From a bacterium (GTDB taxonomy: Bacteria > Hydrothermota > DG-26 > JAUXAN01): a stretch of 45,791 bases of DNA. Every line of letters begins with the position of its first letter. The stretch's first letter is position 1. Below, piece after piece: positions 16,142 to 25,483 of the stretch. The DNA is taken from assembly GCA_030619885.1 (NCBI GenBank), contig JAUXAN010000017.1, forward strand, positions 1 through 45,791. The letters are read 5' to 3'. A program made the translations under genes and the position numbers. The notes beneath the pieces were generated by a model that saw only the letters and a program-made list of their open reading frames with translations, was not told where the DNA came from and made no database searches.

Positions 16142-17131
16142 ATGAATGAAAAAAATACAAGATTGATAGATGCCAATGGGAACAGGTTAGTCGAAGCGAT
16201 AAGGGTAATTGAAGATATTGCAAGGTTCGTCCGCAATGATAGACTCATAACTTCAAGGCTGAAAGAGATAAGACATAAAACGACTCAACTTCTTCCACAG
16301 TATGAACTGCTTAAAAGGAGAGATGTGAAAGGAGATATTGGTAGGGATGCTGAATTCGATATCTCCAGAAAGGAGACCGTAAATGATATTCTACTCGCAA
16401 ATTTTTCAAGAGCAGAAGAGTCTGCACGTGTACTTGAAGAATTCTTATCTCCAGAGTTCAAAGAAATCAGGTTTTCACTCTACGGGCTCGAAAAGGCTAT
16501 GCTGATGAGAAAGAAGATAGATCTTTCACTCTATGTAATCACGAATAGAGGATATTGTAGAGGGAAACCGCTACCTGCTGTAGTAGAAGAGAGTTTGAAA
16601 GGCGGAGCGACAGCGGTTCAGTTGAGAGATAAGGATGCTCACATTAACGAACTGATAGAAGAAGCTTCGATGCTCATTCCACTCACTAAAAAATACAATG
16701 TGCCTTTGATCATAAACGACAGGGTTGATGTATGTATGGCGGTTGATGCGGATGGTGTGCATCTCGGCGAAGAGGATATGCGGGTAGAATATGCAAGGGA
16801 TATTTTAGGAGATGGAAAGATCATCGGTTTCTCTACCAGCAGTACCAGACGAGCAAAAAAAGTAGAATATTTTGTTGATTATATAGGATGCGGCAGTGTT
16901 TACAAAAGTCCCACGAAAAGTTCAAAGGATGTGATCGGTATACCCAAACTGCAAAAGATGGTCAAGGCTATTAAAAAAGATGTTGTCGCAATAGGAGGCA
17001 TAAATCTGGATAATCTAAGAGAGGTTATGGATGTTGGAGTTACTGGGATTGCCCTATGTGCTGGAATATTCGAAGTACAAAATGTGAAGAAACAGACCAG
17101 AAGATATAAGAAAGAAATACAAGGTAAATAA
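16142..17131 (+). CDS. thiE: ThiD2-ThiE fusion, thiamine phosphate synthase
   Basis: A 329-residue two-domain protein. Residues 1-125 match the ThiD2 domain found before ThiE in some bacteria: LIDANGNRLVEAIRVIEDIA, RRDVKGDIGRD and FSRAEESARVLEEF. ThiD2 is reported to replace ThiD as hydroxymethylpyrimidine kinase. Residues 129-329 are ThiE: LYVITNRG, VQLRDKD (159-165), INDRVDVCMAVDADGVHLG, GCGSVYKSPTKS and VAIGGI. Together they would phosphorylate the pyrimidine and join it to the thiazole phosphate. The ATG at 16142 lacks a strong ribosome site, consistent with coupling to rpsT 11 bases upstream. Confidence 0.9.
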   Translation: MNEKNTRLIDANGNRLVEAIRVIEDIARFVRNDRLITSRLKEIRHKTTQLLPQYELLKRRDVKGDIGRDAEFDISRKETVNDILLANFSRAEESARVLEEFLSPEFKEIRFSLYGLEKAMLMRKKIDLSLYVITNRGYCRGKPLPAVVEESLKGGATAVQLRDKDAHINELIEEASMLIPLTKKYNVPLIINDRVDVCMAVDADGVHLGEEDMRVEYARDILGDGKIIGFSTSSTRRAKKVEYFVDYIGCGSVYKSPTKSSKDVIGIPKLQKMVKAIKKDVVAIGGINLDNLREVMDVGVTGIALCAGIFEVQNVKKQTRRYKKEIQGK

Positions 17132-17133
17132 TA

Positions 17134-17216
17134 TGAAACCACAGATTAACACAGATTTTCACAAGATAAAAATAATTCTAATAATAAAAGACAGATCTGG
17201 TGTTAATCTTGTGGTT
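17134..17216 (+). repeat. Dispersed GAAACCACAGAT repeat, copy 2
   Basis: It begins GAAACCACAGATTAACACAG, contains GATTTTCACAAGATAAAAAT, and ends GGTGTTAATCTTGTGGTTT. The first 17 and last 18 bases are inverted repeats with one extra base, like a small MITE. The right end and following TATACTTT match copy 1. It fills most of the gap between the thiamine gene and the aminotransferase. Confidence 0.7.
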
Positions 17217-17245
17217 TATACTTTAGATTTGAAAAAGGAGGGTTT

Positions 17246-18442
17246 ATGCCCAAAGATTTAGAAAAGAAATATTCTTTACATGCAAGGAAATCGAAGCGTT
17301 CTGTGATAAGGGAAATGTTGAAACTGACCGAGAGATCGGACATAATCTCTTTCTCTCCAGGAATGCCTGACCCTGAGGTCTTCCCTAAGGAAGAGATTAC
17401 CAAAATAACTGAAATAGTTCTCCACAGAGAGGGTGGGACCGCACTCCAATATTCTGTGTCGGAAGGCGATAAAAGACTCAAATATCAAATCATTCAACAT
17501 ATGAAAAAGGATGGGGTAAAGGCAAAGGAAGAGAATATACTGATTACCTCCGCCTCACAGCAAGGACTCGACCTGGTAAGCAAGATATTTATAGATAGAG
17601 GTGACAGGGTAGTAGTTGAACTCCCCAGTTACCTTGGTGGATTGGGTGCTTTTATATCTTATGGAGCAGAATTTATCGGGGTAGAGTTGGATGAAGATGG
17701 GATGCAGGTTGATTTATTGGACGAGAAACTTGACAAAGCCAAAGAACCACCTAAATTCATCTATGTGATACCTGATTTCCAAAATCCTGCAGGGGTAACC
17801 CTCTCTGTAGAAAGAAGAAAGGAACTGATGAAGATATGTGAACAACGGGACCTTACCATCCTCGAAGATTCACCTTATAGAGATTTGAGATATGAAGGGA
17901 AGACTATTCCATCTCTCCTTTCTATGGATAGTTCAGGCAGGGTAATTGCACTCTACACATTTTCAAAGATTCTATTCCCAGGATTCAGGCTTGGGTGGAT
18001 AGTAGCTGCAGAAGAGATAATAGATAAACTCGTGGCTGCAAAGCAATCTACAGACCTCTGCACTTCCGCATTCACTCAGGCGGTAGTGAACGAATATATG
18101 ACACAGGACTATCTCGACCATCAGATCGAAAGAATCAAGAAAGTTTATAAAGAGAAAAAAGATGTTATGCTTTCTGCACTTACCGAATTTATACCAAAGG
18201 GGGTGACATGGACGAAAGCTGAGGGGGGACTATTTCTGTGGGTCACCATGCCATCTTATGTAGACGCATCTTTGATGCTGAAGGAGGCAATAAAGGAGAA
18301 AGTCGCCTATACACCAGGTGGCCCATTCTTTGCTGACGGGAGTGGACAGAACACACTTCGATTGAACTTCTCCTATCCTTCTATAAGTGAGATAAAAGAG
18401 GGCGTGAAAAGACTTACAAATGTTATAAAGAAAAATATGTAG
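17246..18442 (+). CDS. PLP-dependent aminotransferase (LysN / 2-aminoadipate transaminase-like)
   Basis: A 398-residue fold-type I aminotransferase: ISFSPGMPDPEVFPKEEI, ALQYSVSEGDKRLKYQI, ITSASQQGLDLVSKIFIDRG, YVIPDFQNPAGVTLS, EDSPYRDLRYEG and the PLP-lysine segment TFSKILFPGFRLGWI. The QNPxG motif and the FSK-x-L-x-P-G-x-R-x-G pattern place it in the group of MocR-like stand-alone aminotransferases such as LysN. Amino-donor and acceptor cannot be fixed from sequence. AAAAAGGAGG precedes the ATG at 17246. It converges with secA, with only 14 bases between. Confidence 0.85.
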   Translation: MPKDLEKKYSLHARKSKRSVIREMLKLTERSDIISFSPGMPDPEVFPKEEITKITEIVLHREGGTALQYSVSEGDKRLKYQIIQHMKKDGVKAKEENILITSASQQGLDLVSKIFIDRGDRVVVELPSYLGGLGAFISYGAEFIGVELDEDGMQVDLLDEKLDKAKEPPKFIYVIPDFQNPAGVTLSVERRKELMKICEQRDLTILEDSPYRDLRYEGKTIPSLLSMDSSGRVIALYTFSKILFPGFRLGWIVAAEEIIDKLVAAKQSTDLCTSAFTQAVVNEYMTQDYLDHQIERIKKVYKEKKDVMLSALTEFIPKGVTWTKAEGGLFLWVTMPSYVDASLMLKEAIKEKVAYTPGGPFFADGSGQNTLRLNFSYPSISEIKEGVKRLTNVIKKNM

Positions 18443-18456
18443 TAAAAACGGATGTC

Positions 18457-21400
18457 TCACTGTACTCTGCCGCAACACTTCTTATATTTTTTCCCGCTTC
18501 CACATGGACAGGGCTCGTTCCTCCCCACCTTCTTGCCAACTCGAACAGGCTTCTGAACCGTAGCCTCCCTACCCTGTTGATACGTCCTGGCTCTTTGAAC
18601 GGCAGGTTTATATGCCCTGTATTTAGCCCTCTGCTCAGGGGTGGGTCCTATCTGAAGTCCAAGTATGTATCTAATCACATCCTCGTTTATACTCCTCTGA
18701 AGGTCAGAGAACATTTCAAAACTTTCTTTCTTGTACTCTATGAGTGGGTCCCGTCCACCATATCCTCTCAATCCAATACCTTCACGAAGTGAGTCAAGTC
18801 CATATAGATGCTCCCTCCACTTGGTGTCGATGGTATGTAGCATAACCATCCTCTCCAGTTCTCTCATCCTATCACTGCCCACCTCCTCCTCTTTTCTCGC
18901 ATATACGAACTTTGCGAGTTGCATTATCTTCTCCCATAGATTATCATCCTTTAATTTGTGGAGTTCGTCCTTTTCAATCGTTAGGTCAAAAAGAAATATT
19001 TTCTGCAATTCACCCCTCAAACTCTCCCAGTCCCACTCTTCTGGTTCGAGTTTTGGGTCAATATAGCTCTCCATCAGTTCATCAATTTTATCTTCCATCA
19101 TTTCCTCAATCCTCGGTTTCAGATTTTCGCCATCCAATACCTCATTTCTTAACTCGTATATCACTTCCCTCTGACGGTTCATCACATCATCGTACTCCAA
19201 GAGTCTTTTTCTGATGTCGAAATTGTAACCCTCAACTCTTTTCTGTGCATTCTCTATCGCCTTTGTGATGAGTGGATGTTTTATTGGTTCTCCATCTTCT
19301 ACCCCAACTCTATCCATTATGGATGCGATGCGATCTGAACCGAATATCCTCATCAGATTATCCTCTAAAGAGAGGTAGAATCTTGAAGACCCCGGATCGC
19401 CCTGTCGTGCAGACCTTCCCCTCAACTGGCGGTCTATTCTCCTCGCTTCATGCCGTTCGGTTCCTATGATATGCAATCCACAGGTAACTTCTATAAGACA
19501 TTCATCCATCCTCTTTTTCTTTTCACACCTGCTGCAGTCATCTTTGCAGAGTATGCAACATCTGTTACATGTGACTATATCTTTTCCGAGTTTTATATCT
19601 GTTCCTCTACCAGCCATATTCGTTGATATGGTAACCTTGCTTTTCTGACCTGCAAGTGAAACTATCTCAGCCTCTCTCTGGTGATGTTTCGCATTCAAAA
19701 CTTCGAGGGGGATACCCCTCCGCTTCAGTAAGCGGGATATGGTCTCAGAGACATCAACGGATACAGTCCCGACCAGGATAGGTCTTCCTTCTCTATACAA
19801 CTTCTCTATCTCATCGAGCGCTGCATTGTATTTTTCCCTTCTGGTCCTATAGATTACATCGGGGTAGTTCAATCTTCGTACGGGCTCATTGGTGGGTATG
19901 ACGACTACATCGAGTTTATATATCTCCCAGAACTCTGCTGCTTCGGTCTCTGCTGTTCCTGTCATACCCGCAAGTTTGTTGTACATTCTAACATAATTCT
20001 GCAGGGTGATGGTTGCAAGGGTCTGGGTCTCCTTCTCTATATTCACACCCTCTTTTGCCTCGAGTGCCTGATGGAGACCATCGGAAAATCTCCTCCCAGG
20101 CATTAACCTTCCAGTAAACTCGTCTACGATGATTACCCTTTCATCCTGTACCACATACTCGTCATCCTTTTCAAAAAGAGAGTAGGCCTTTAGAAGTTGT
20201 CTTATATTGTGAATCTCCTCGGTCTTCTCTGCAAAGTTCTTATGAATCTCCTCTTTCAGTTTCAGTTTTTTCTCTACTGAAATTGTGGTATCCTCATCCA
20301 CTTTATGCAATTCGAGCGATAGGTCTGGAAGGACGAATCGCTCTGAATTATCCGGAGAGAGAGCCTTCCTACCTTTCTCTGTAATATCAGTCACATTAGA
20401 CCTTTCATCGATGCTAAAGAGCAGATCTTCATCCAGTTCATGAAGTTTTTTATCTCTCATATAGTCGACCTCAACCTGCTCTATCAGTTTCTTTACCCCC
20501 CTTTCTTTTTCTAATTTTAACAGTTTTTTATTCTTTGGTGTCCCTCTGCGAGCCTGCAAGAGTTTTATCCCTGCCTCATACTCCTTGTCTTCATTGAGTA
20601 AGTGCTCAGCTTCTGCTACGAGGTTATTCACCGTTACTGTCTGAGAATGGACAACCCTCTCTACCAGTGGTTTGAATTTATCAAATTTATGGTGAGAATG
20701 CTCAACTGGTCCTGAAATGATGAGAGGGGTTCTTGCCTCGTCTATAAGCACCGAGTCAACCTCGTCCGCTATCACATAGTTGTGTTCCCTCTGGACTTTA
20801 TAGGCTTTATTTGAAACCATGTTATCTCTGAGATAGTCGAACCCAAATTCATTATTTGTACCATAAGTTATATCGCAATTATACTGAATCTTTCTCTCTT
20901 CTGAGTCCATCCCTTGTTGTATAGAACCAACAGATAGTCCTAAAAACTCGTAGATTGGGCCCATCCATTCCCTGTCTCGTCTTGCCAGATAGTCGTTTAC
21001 AGTTACCAGGTGAGCGCCCTTTTTAGAGAGTGCATTGAGATAGAGGGGCATCGTGGCAGCAAGGGTCTTACCTTCACCCGTGGCCATCTCTGCAATTTTA
21101 CCCTGGTGGAGGACTATAGCACCCATCAACTGTACATCGAATGGTATCATATTCCATTCCATCTCAATATCACAGACCTTCCATTTTTTATCCACCAATC
21201 TTCTGCATACATCCTTCACAACCGCATACGCTTCTGGTAGAATATCATTATATACATTATTGTTCATAAAGTCCTTTAATTTTTGTTTCACCTTTGCTTT
21301 CTCTTCAGGTGTGATAGCGTTTTTAATAGCGTCTTCCAAACTATCTATCTGTGACTTGTATTTTTTTTCATTTCTTTCTATTCGCTCTCTGAATTCATCG

Positions 21401-21537
21401 GTCTTTGCCCTCAATTCTTCATCAGAAAGTTTGTGTAGGGTCTCGTATTTACGATTGATCTCGTCTACTATAGGGCAGAGTTTTTTGAGTTCTCTCTCGT
21501 TCTTCGTCCCGAATATCCTGAGTAACTTACCGAGCAT
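18457..21537 (-). CDS. secA: Protein translocase ATPase SecA
   Basis: A 1026-residue SecA. Walker A is ATGEGKT (152-158), shifted by about 50 residues because the N-terminal region and the segment about 70-95 are enlarged. [46 protein letters not shown] and [19 protein letters not shown] follow. A long charged insertion after the first nucleotide domain (about 275-400) resembles that of Bacteroidetes-type SecA. The C-terminus has the usual zinc motif [14 protein letters not shown] (Cys1010, 1012, 1021, 1022). A second Cys cluster at 657-686 ([15 protein letters not shown], then Cys680 and Cys686) lies where many SecAs have a short loop. The promoter places transcription start at the ATG. Confidence 0.97.
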   Translation of the reverse strand: MLGKLLRIFGTKNERELKKLCPIVDEINRKYETLHKLSDEELRAKTDEFRERIERNEKKYKSQIDSLEDAIKNAITPEEKAKVKQKLKDFMNNNVYNDILPEAYAVVKDVCRRLVDKKWKVCDIEMEWNMIPFDVQLMGAIVLHQGKIAEMATGEGKTLAATMPLYLNALSKKGAHLVTVNDYLARRDREWMGPIYEFLGLSVGSIQQGMDSEERKIQYNCDITYGTNNEFGFDYLRDNMVSNKAYKVQREHNYVIADEVDSVLIDEARTPLIISGPVEHSHHKFDKFKPLVERVVHSQTVTVNNLVAEAEHLLNEDKEYEAGIKLLQARRGTPKNKKLLKLEKERGVKKLIEQVEVDYMRDKKLHELDEDLLFSIDERSNVTDITEKGRKALSPDNSERFVLPDLSLELHKVDEDTTISVEKKLKLKEEIHKNFAEKTEEIHNIRQLLKAYSLFEKDDEYVVQDERVIIVDEFTGRLMPGRRFSDGLHQALEAKEGVNIEKETQTLATITLQNYVRMYNKLAGMTGTAETEAAEFWEIYKLDVVVIPTNEPVRRLNYPDVIYRTRREKYNAALDEIEKLYREGRPILVGTVSVDVSETISRLLKRRGIPLEVLNAKHHQREAEIVSLAGQKSKVTISTNMAGRGTDIKLGKDIVTCNRCCILCKDDCSRCEKKKRMDECLIEVTCGLHIIGTERHEARRIDRQLRGRSARQGDPGSSRFYLSLEDNLMRIFGSDRIASIMDRVGVEDGEPIKHPLITKAIENAQKRVEGYNFDIRKRLLEYDDVMNRQREVIYELRNEVLDGENLKPRIEEMMEDKIDELMESYIDPKLEPEEWDWESLRGELQKIFLFDLTIEKDELHKLKDDNLWEKIMQLAKFVYARKEEEVGSDRMRELERMVMLHTIDTKWREHLYGLDSLREGIGLRGYGGRDPLIEYKKESFEMFSDLQRSINEDVIRYILGLQIGPTPEQRAKYRAYKPAVQRARTYQQGREATVQKPVRVGKKVGRNEPCPCGSGKKYKKCCGRVQ

Positions 21538-21862
21538 ATAGATTATATTACATAAAATAAACTTTTTGTCAAGTCTCTTCTGAAAACGGTTAACTCAAAG
21601 ATAAAACTATAGTAAATAAAAGATAAAACTGTAGTAAGTCAAATTCAAAATTACAGTTAATTTTTGTAGTGAACCACTTTTGTTCTGTTCCGTACTGTTT
21701 GAGCAGAAATCTCACGATTTATTCATTTAAAAACATTAAAGTAGCATATTTTTGGAAAAACTAACCTATTTCTTTAGTTTTAAATTAGTAAATTAACTCA
21801 TGCTTAAAATATAAAGAGATTGCCAGAGAAATGTAAAATGTTGAAACCTGGCCTCTGTCGTT
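21538..21862. other. Intergenic region between secA and the tryptophanase-family gene
   Basis: About 325 AT-rich bases. It contains the secA promoter at its left edge and two tandem copies of a 21-base unit, AAAGATAAAACTATAGTAAAT and a close variant, at 21597-21639. No gene or clear terminator is seen in the rest. Confidence 0.5.
21542..21572 (-). promoter_or_regulatory. secA promoter, predicted leaderless
   Basis: On the minus strand TTGACA (21572-21567) is followed after 16 bases by TAATAT (21550-21545), overlapping TATAAT (21547-21542, spacer 19). Either -10 would start transcription within a few bases of the ATG at 21537. Twenty bases ending in the -35 (TTTTCAGAAGAGACTTGACA) recur before the promoter at 23486. 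Confidence 0.65.
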
Positions 21863-23308
21863 TTACAGATTAGGACCAAAATCTTTTATGAAAGTATCAC
21901 ATAACTCTCGTGCCCAATTATCGAGTACATCTAAGCTCCCAAGAAAGAATCTAAGCACGGGCGGTTCAGATACCCATTTCAATCCCTTTATCAGTTCTCT
22001 ATTTTTATACAACCAATTAATTCTATCCACTACATACTCAATCTGGGAGACAGTGTATACTCTTCTTGGAATTGCAATTCTGGTGAGCTCTAAATCTGCA
22101 TAGACTTCACTACCATCTGGATTCCTTTCCATTGAGATAGTACCCCTTTCCATCGACCTTACACCAGATGCAATATAAAGGGATGCAGTCAATGCGCCGG
22201 CAATATATTTCTCTTTAGGGATATGTGGTACAAATTTCTTAGCATCTATATGGCAAGCCAATCCACCAGGTGGTGTAACTACCGGGATTCCTGTCTCCTC
22301 AAGTCTGTTAACAAAATATTTCACTTGCTCCACTGCACAACCTGCGAGACTTGGATCTGTCATTTCTCTCATTCCCACAGCCATCATACCTACTTCTCTT
22401 TGTGACATACCACCATAAGTAAAGAATCCTTCATAAACAGGTAACCATGGTGTTATCTTATCAAAGAGCTCTTTGTCATTTGTCGCAATGCAGCCACCCC
22501 TAACACAAGTATTTTTTCTTCCACTCATGTAAAATATATCACAAAGACTGCACATCTCCTTCACTATTTCTGCGACAGTCTTCTTTTTGTATCCCTTTTC
22601 TCTCTGCATTATGAGGTATGCGTTCTCACAAAGTAAACTTCCATCCAATACTGTAAGAAGTCCAGCATCCTTGGAAATCTTCATAACTTCTTTATAATTT
22701 GCCATTGAAAATGGTTGCCCTCCAAGCAGATTAGCAGTGGCTTCCATCCTGACATACGATACCTTCTCTTTTCCATATTTCTTGATGACGTCTCGCAGCT
22801 TTTGTGGATCCATATTACCTTTGAAGGGGTTTATACTTTTTGTTTCGAGAGCTTCGTCAAAGTATATCTCCAAGATTTTTGCTCCCGGCAGTTCGATGTG
22901 CACCTTTGTGGTAGTAAAATGGTAGTTTGTAGGTACGACCTGACCTGCTTGAACAAATGTTTTTGCCAATAGGTGTTCCGCCGCTCTTCCCTGGTGAGTA
23001 TTCATCACATATTTGTAGCCTAAAACCTCTTTAACTGCGTCAACAAAATCGTAGAAAGTCATACTACCTGAATACGCATCGTCGGTTGTCATAAAACCAG
23101 CGAACTGTTTATCACTCATTGCATTGGTTCCACTGTCGGTGAGCATGTCAAGGAATATGTCTTTGGTTTTAAGCTGGAATGTATTGTAACCAGCTTCTTC
23201 TATTGCCTTAAGCCTTTCTTGGGTTGGTATAAGTTCGATTTTTTGAATCATCCTTGTTTTACACATTTCCACTGGGAACTCTCTCCCGTCTGATGCTTTT
23301 ATGATCAT
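21863..23308 (-). CDS. Tryptophanase / tyrosine phenol-lyase family enzyme
   Basis: A 481-residue PLP beta-eliminating lyase. Family blocks: NTFQLKTKDIFLDMLTDSGTNAMSD, YVMNTHQGRAAEHLL, VRMEATANLLGGQPFS, LDGSLLCENAYLI (Asp222) and the PLP-lysine region MSGRKNTCVRGG with Lys265 as the probable Schiff base. The enzymes release pyruvate and ammonia from Trp, Tyr or similar amino acids. E. coli TnaA and tyrosine phenol-lyase, as recalled, have Arg where this protein has Leu225 (DAARFAENAYF), so specificity may differ. AAGGAGGG precedes the ATG. It is transcribed alone from its own promoter with a 150-base leader. Confidence 0.85.
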   Translation of the reverse strand: MIIKASDGREFPVEMCKTRMIQKIELIPTQERLKAIEEAGYNTFQLKTKDIFLDMLTDSGTNAMSDKQFAGFMTTDDAYSGSMTFYDFVDAVKEVLGYKYVMNTHQGRAAEHLLAKTFVQAGQVVPTNYHFTTTKVHIELPGAKILEIYFDEALETKSINPFKGNMDPQKLRDVIKKYGKEKVSYVRMEATANLLGGQPFSMANYKEVMKISKDAGLLTVLDGSLLCENAYLIMQREKGYKKKTVAEIVKEMCSLCDIFYMSGRKNTCVRGGCIATNDKELFDKITPWLPVYEGFFTYGGMSQREVGMMAVGMREMTDPSLAGCAVEQVKYFVNRLEETGIPVVTPPGGLACHIDAKKFVPHIPKEKYIAGALTASLYIASGVRSMERGTISMERNPDGSEVYADLELTRIAIPRRVYTVSQIEYVVDRINWLYKNRELIKGLKWVSEPPVLRFFLGSLDVLDNWARELCDTFIKDFGPNL

Positions 23309-23351
23309 TTTCCCTCCTTCACTTTTTCACTTATGGGGAACTGATATACAT

Positions 23352-23375
23352 CCCGCACTTATGCACAAGTGCGGG
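23352..23375. repeat. Palindrome CCCGCACTT...AAGTGCGGG, copy in a gene leader
   Basis: CCCGCACTT (23352-23360), ATGCAC, AAGTGCGGG (23367-23375). It lies in the untranslated leader of the tryptophanase-family gene. A 26-base perfect version occurs at 33870. On the minus strand a short frame (ATG at 23403, stop at 23361-23359, 14 codons) runs into it, 15 bases after AGGAGG. Confidence 0.65.
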
Positions 23376-23458
23376 ACAGGCCTTTCAGATCCCTTATAAT
23401 CATATTTTTTATTTTCCGCCTCCTTTTGTTCTAAATTTTTAAAATCTATCTTATGATA

Positions 23459-23486
23459 AACATAGTAACTAAAAATTACTTGTCAA
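23459..23486 (-). promoter_or_regulatory. Promoter of the tryptophanase-family gene
   Basis: TTGACA (23486-23481), 16 bases, TATGTT (23464-23459) on the minus strand. The bases before the -35 are the same 14 as before the secA -35. Confidence 0.6.
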
Positions 23487-23537
23487 GTCTCTTCTGAAAA
23501 ACCACAGAGAAGGATTTAATTTTATTCTTCACAATTT

Positions 23538-23601
23538 CCCATACGGGTCTGAGACCTTGTTTGCCTTTTTCCTTGACAAATGTTTAAAAACCAAGTAAAT
23601 A
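23538..23601 (+). promoter_or_regulatory. Promoter of the isocitrate dehydrogenase-family gene with upstream CCCATACGGGTCT block
   Basis: TTGACA at 23573-23578 after CCTTTTTCC, a 17-base spacer and TAAATA at 23596-23601. The block CCCATACGGGTCTGAGACC at 23538-23556 repeats that of the DUF3160 promoter at a similar distance. Confidence 0.6.
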
Positions 23602-23643
23602 GTAAGCAATGGAATATTTGTGGCACTATATTAGGAGGTAAAA

Positions 23644-24831
23644 ATGGGAAAGATTAATATTGTCAGTATGCCAGGTGATGGGATTGGAAAGATTGTCTTT
23701 GCTGAAGCTAAACGGGTATTAGAGGCTGTAGGGTTTGAGGCAAATTATATCCATGCTGACATTGGGTGGGATTTCTGGGTAAATGAAGGGAATCCCCTTC
23801 CACAACGGACACTCGATTTGCTTGAAGAACATAAACTGGGACTGTTTGGTTCAATTACCTCTAAACCAAAAGACCAGGCAGCAAAAGAACTCTCTCCTCA
23901 TCTGCGAGGGAAAAGTTATACCTATTATAGTCCTATAGTGGGATTAAGACAGCATTTTAATTTAGATATTTGCATGCGACCTTGCAGATCATTTAAAGGT
24001 AATCCCTTGAATTTTATTCGCAAGTCAAAAGATGGTGAGTATGTGGAACCTGAGGTAAATGTAGTAATATTTAGACAAAATACCGAAGGGCTTTACTCTG
24101 GCGTTGAATGGACCAATCCACCTGAACAAGTACGAACTGCACTGGCTACTCATCCTAAAATGTCCAAGTTTAAGGATATACCAGGAGAAGATATGGCTAT
24201 TTCATGTAGAATCTTTACTCGTCCTGCCTGTCATCGTATTATAAAACAGGCTTTTCTTTATGCCAAAAAATTTGGCTATAAATCGGTAACCATCTGTGAG
24301 AAACCGAATGTGATTCGTGAGACCTCAGGAATGATGGGCGAAGAAGCGGAAAAGATCGCTAAAGAATTCCCGGATATACAACTCTGGTTTACTAATATAG
24401 ACGCACAGATGATGTGGCTCACCAAAAACCCTGAAGATTATGGCGTGATAGTTGCTGGTAATATGTTTGGTGATATTGTATCAGATGGTTTTGCTGGTTT
24501 AGTCGGTGGGTTAGGTTTTGCATGTAGTGCTAATATAGGGGAAGATTGTGCTATCTTTGAACCTACCCATGGCTCTGCCCCAAAATACACTCACCTTAAA
24601 CCTTCTATCGTAAACCCAATCGCTATGATATTATCTTCCTGTATGATGTTGGACTATATAGGTGAAATAGATAAATCCAATTGCATCAGGAAAGCGATAG
24701 GTGAAGTGATTGCAGAAGGCAAGGTTCGCACTTATGATATGATGCGACTTGTTGGGGGACCAGATGTACTCAAACAAGGGGCAGTAAGTGCTGAAAAGAT
24801 GACAGATGCTATAATTTCGAAACTTCAGTAA
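23644..24831 (+). CDS. Isocitrate/isopropylmalate dehydrogenase family protein
   Basis: A 395-residue NAD(P)-dependent beta-decarboxylating dehydrogenase. Visible motifs: MPGDGIGKIVFAEA, the substrate-site region GLRQHFNLDICMRPCRSF, FRQNTEGLYSGVEW, VTICEKPNVIRETSG and the family signature NMFGDIVSDGFAGLVGGLGFACSANIG, then EPTHGSAPKYTHL. The Arg-rich substrate loop suits isocitrate or a homologue rather than 3-isopropylmalate, but this is inference. TTAGGAGG precedes the ATG. A broken aconitase-type gene follows after one base, so the pair once formed part of a TCA or 2-oxoacid-elongation operon. Confidence 0.85.
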   Translation: MGKINIVSMPGDGIGKIVFAEAKRVLEAVGFEANYIHADIGWDFWVNEGNPLPQRTLDLLEEHKLGLFGSITSKPKDQAAKELSPHLRGKSYTYYSPIVGLRQHFNLDICMRPCRSFKGNPLNFIRKSKDGEYVEPEVNVVIFRQNTEGLYSGVEWTNPPEQVRTALATHPKMSKFKDIPGEDMAISCRIFTRPACHRIIKQAFLYAKKFGYKSVTICEKPNVIRETSGMMGEEAEKIAKEFPDIQLWFTNIDAQMMWLTKNPEDYGVIVAGNMFGDIVSDGFAGLVGGLGFACSANIGEDCAIFEPTHGSAPKYTHLKPSIVNPIAMILSSCMMLDYIGEIDKSNCIRKAIGEVIAEGKVRTYDMMRLVGGPDVLKQGAVSAEKMTDAIISKLQ

Positions 24832-24832
24832 A

Positions 24833-25414
24833 ATGGGTATCACTATTATTGAAAAGATTATATAGTACCACTCAGGACGAAAAGTATCCCCATGAGACAT
24901 AGTAGATGTGAGTATTGATGTAAGAATAGCAAGAGATTTTGGTGGAGCTAATGTTGTTAAGAATTTGATAGAAAATGGACTCAAGACAGATGACCCAGAG
25001 AGAACTTTTTTTACTTTCGACAGAGGAGGGTTACTCGACCATCTGCTTACCCATGATAATACAGCAGCCATTATCGGGAAGATAGATAAGGAACTCGATG
25101 AATTTAGTGTATGTAACCCCCTGATGCCAATCATCGTTCTCGACCATGTTATACCAGCAGATAGTGAAAAGACAGCCACTAATCATAAGAAGATACGCAG
25201 TTTTGTAGAAAAGTTTGGGATAAAAAATTTCTACGATGTAGGTTGTGGTATCTGTCATCAGGCAGTGATTGAGAAAGGATTGGCATTACCATACTCAATT
25301 ATTGTGGGTAGTGACTCCCATACCTGTTCTTATGGTGCTCTGGGTGCATTTTCAACTGGAATTGACCGCACTGAGGCCGCGGCACTATTATTAACAGGAG
25401 AGACAAGGAGTTAA
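24833..25414 (+). pseudogene. Aconitase/3-isopropylmalate dehydratase large subunit, N-terminal remnant
   Basis: Reading from the ATG at 24833 in one frame gives MGITIIEKII, a TAG (24863-24865), YHSGRKVSP, a TGA (24893-24895), then DIVDVSIDVRIARDFGGANV and onward to THDNTAAIIGKI, LDHVIPADSEKTATNHKKIR, FYDVGCGICHQAV, GSDSHTCSYGALGAFSTGI and LLLTGET. These are the first Fe-S cluster Cys and substrate blocks of LeuC/homoaconitase-type proteins. The gene stops after about 190 of 420 expected residues, so the remaining cluster Cys and the swivel domain are lost. Two early stops plus truncation make it non-functional. Confidence 0.88.
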
Positions 25415-25483
25415 GATGGTCATATTAAAAAAAGTTTGGAGCCAGCTCTGTTTTAGGAAGTGTATTATTTCTAATGGACAACG

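Larger units (their letters stand above)
23309..23643. other. Divergent intergenic region between the tryptophanase-family gene and the dehydrogenase gene
   Basis: From left to right: the 150-base leader of the leftward gene with a 24-base palindrome, its promoter at 23486-23459, a CCACAGAG repeat fragment near 23503, the CCCATACGGGTCT block at 23538 and the rightward promoter at 23573. No complete gene is seen. Confidence 0.55.

Noticed and set aside
21597-21639. Tandem 21-base AT-rich repeat as an origin or iteron array
   Set aside because: Only two copies exist, with no DnaA boxes or replication gene nearby.
24863-24895. Possible stop-codon recoding (TGA read as Gly) in the aconitase-type gene
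   Set aside because: The TGA falls where the family has Gly, but a TAG also interrupts the frame, the gene lacks its 3' half, and TGA ends normal genes elsewhere (nptA, phoU, pilO). Decay explains it better.
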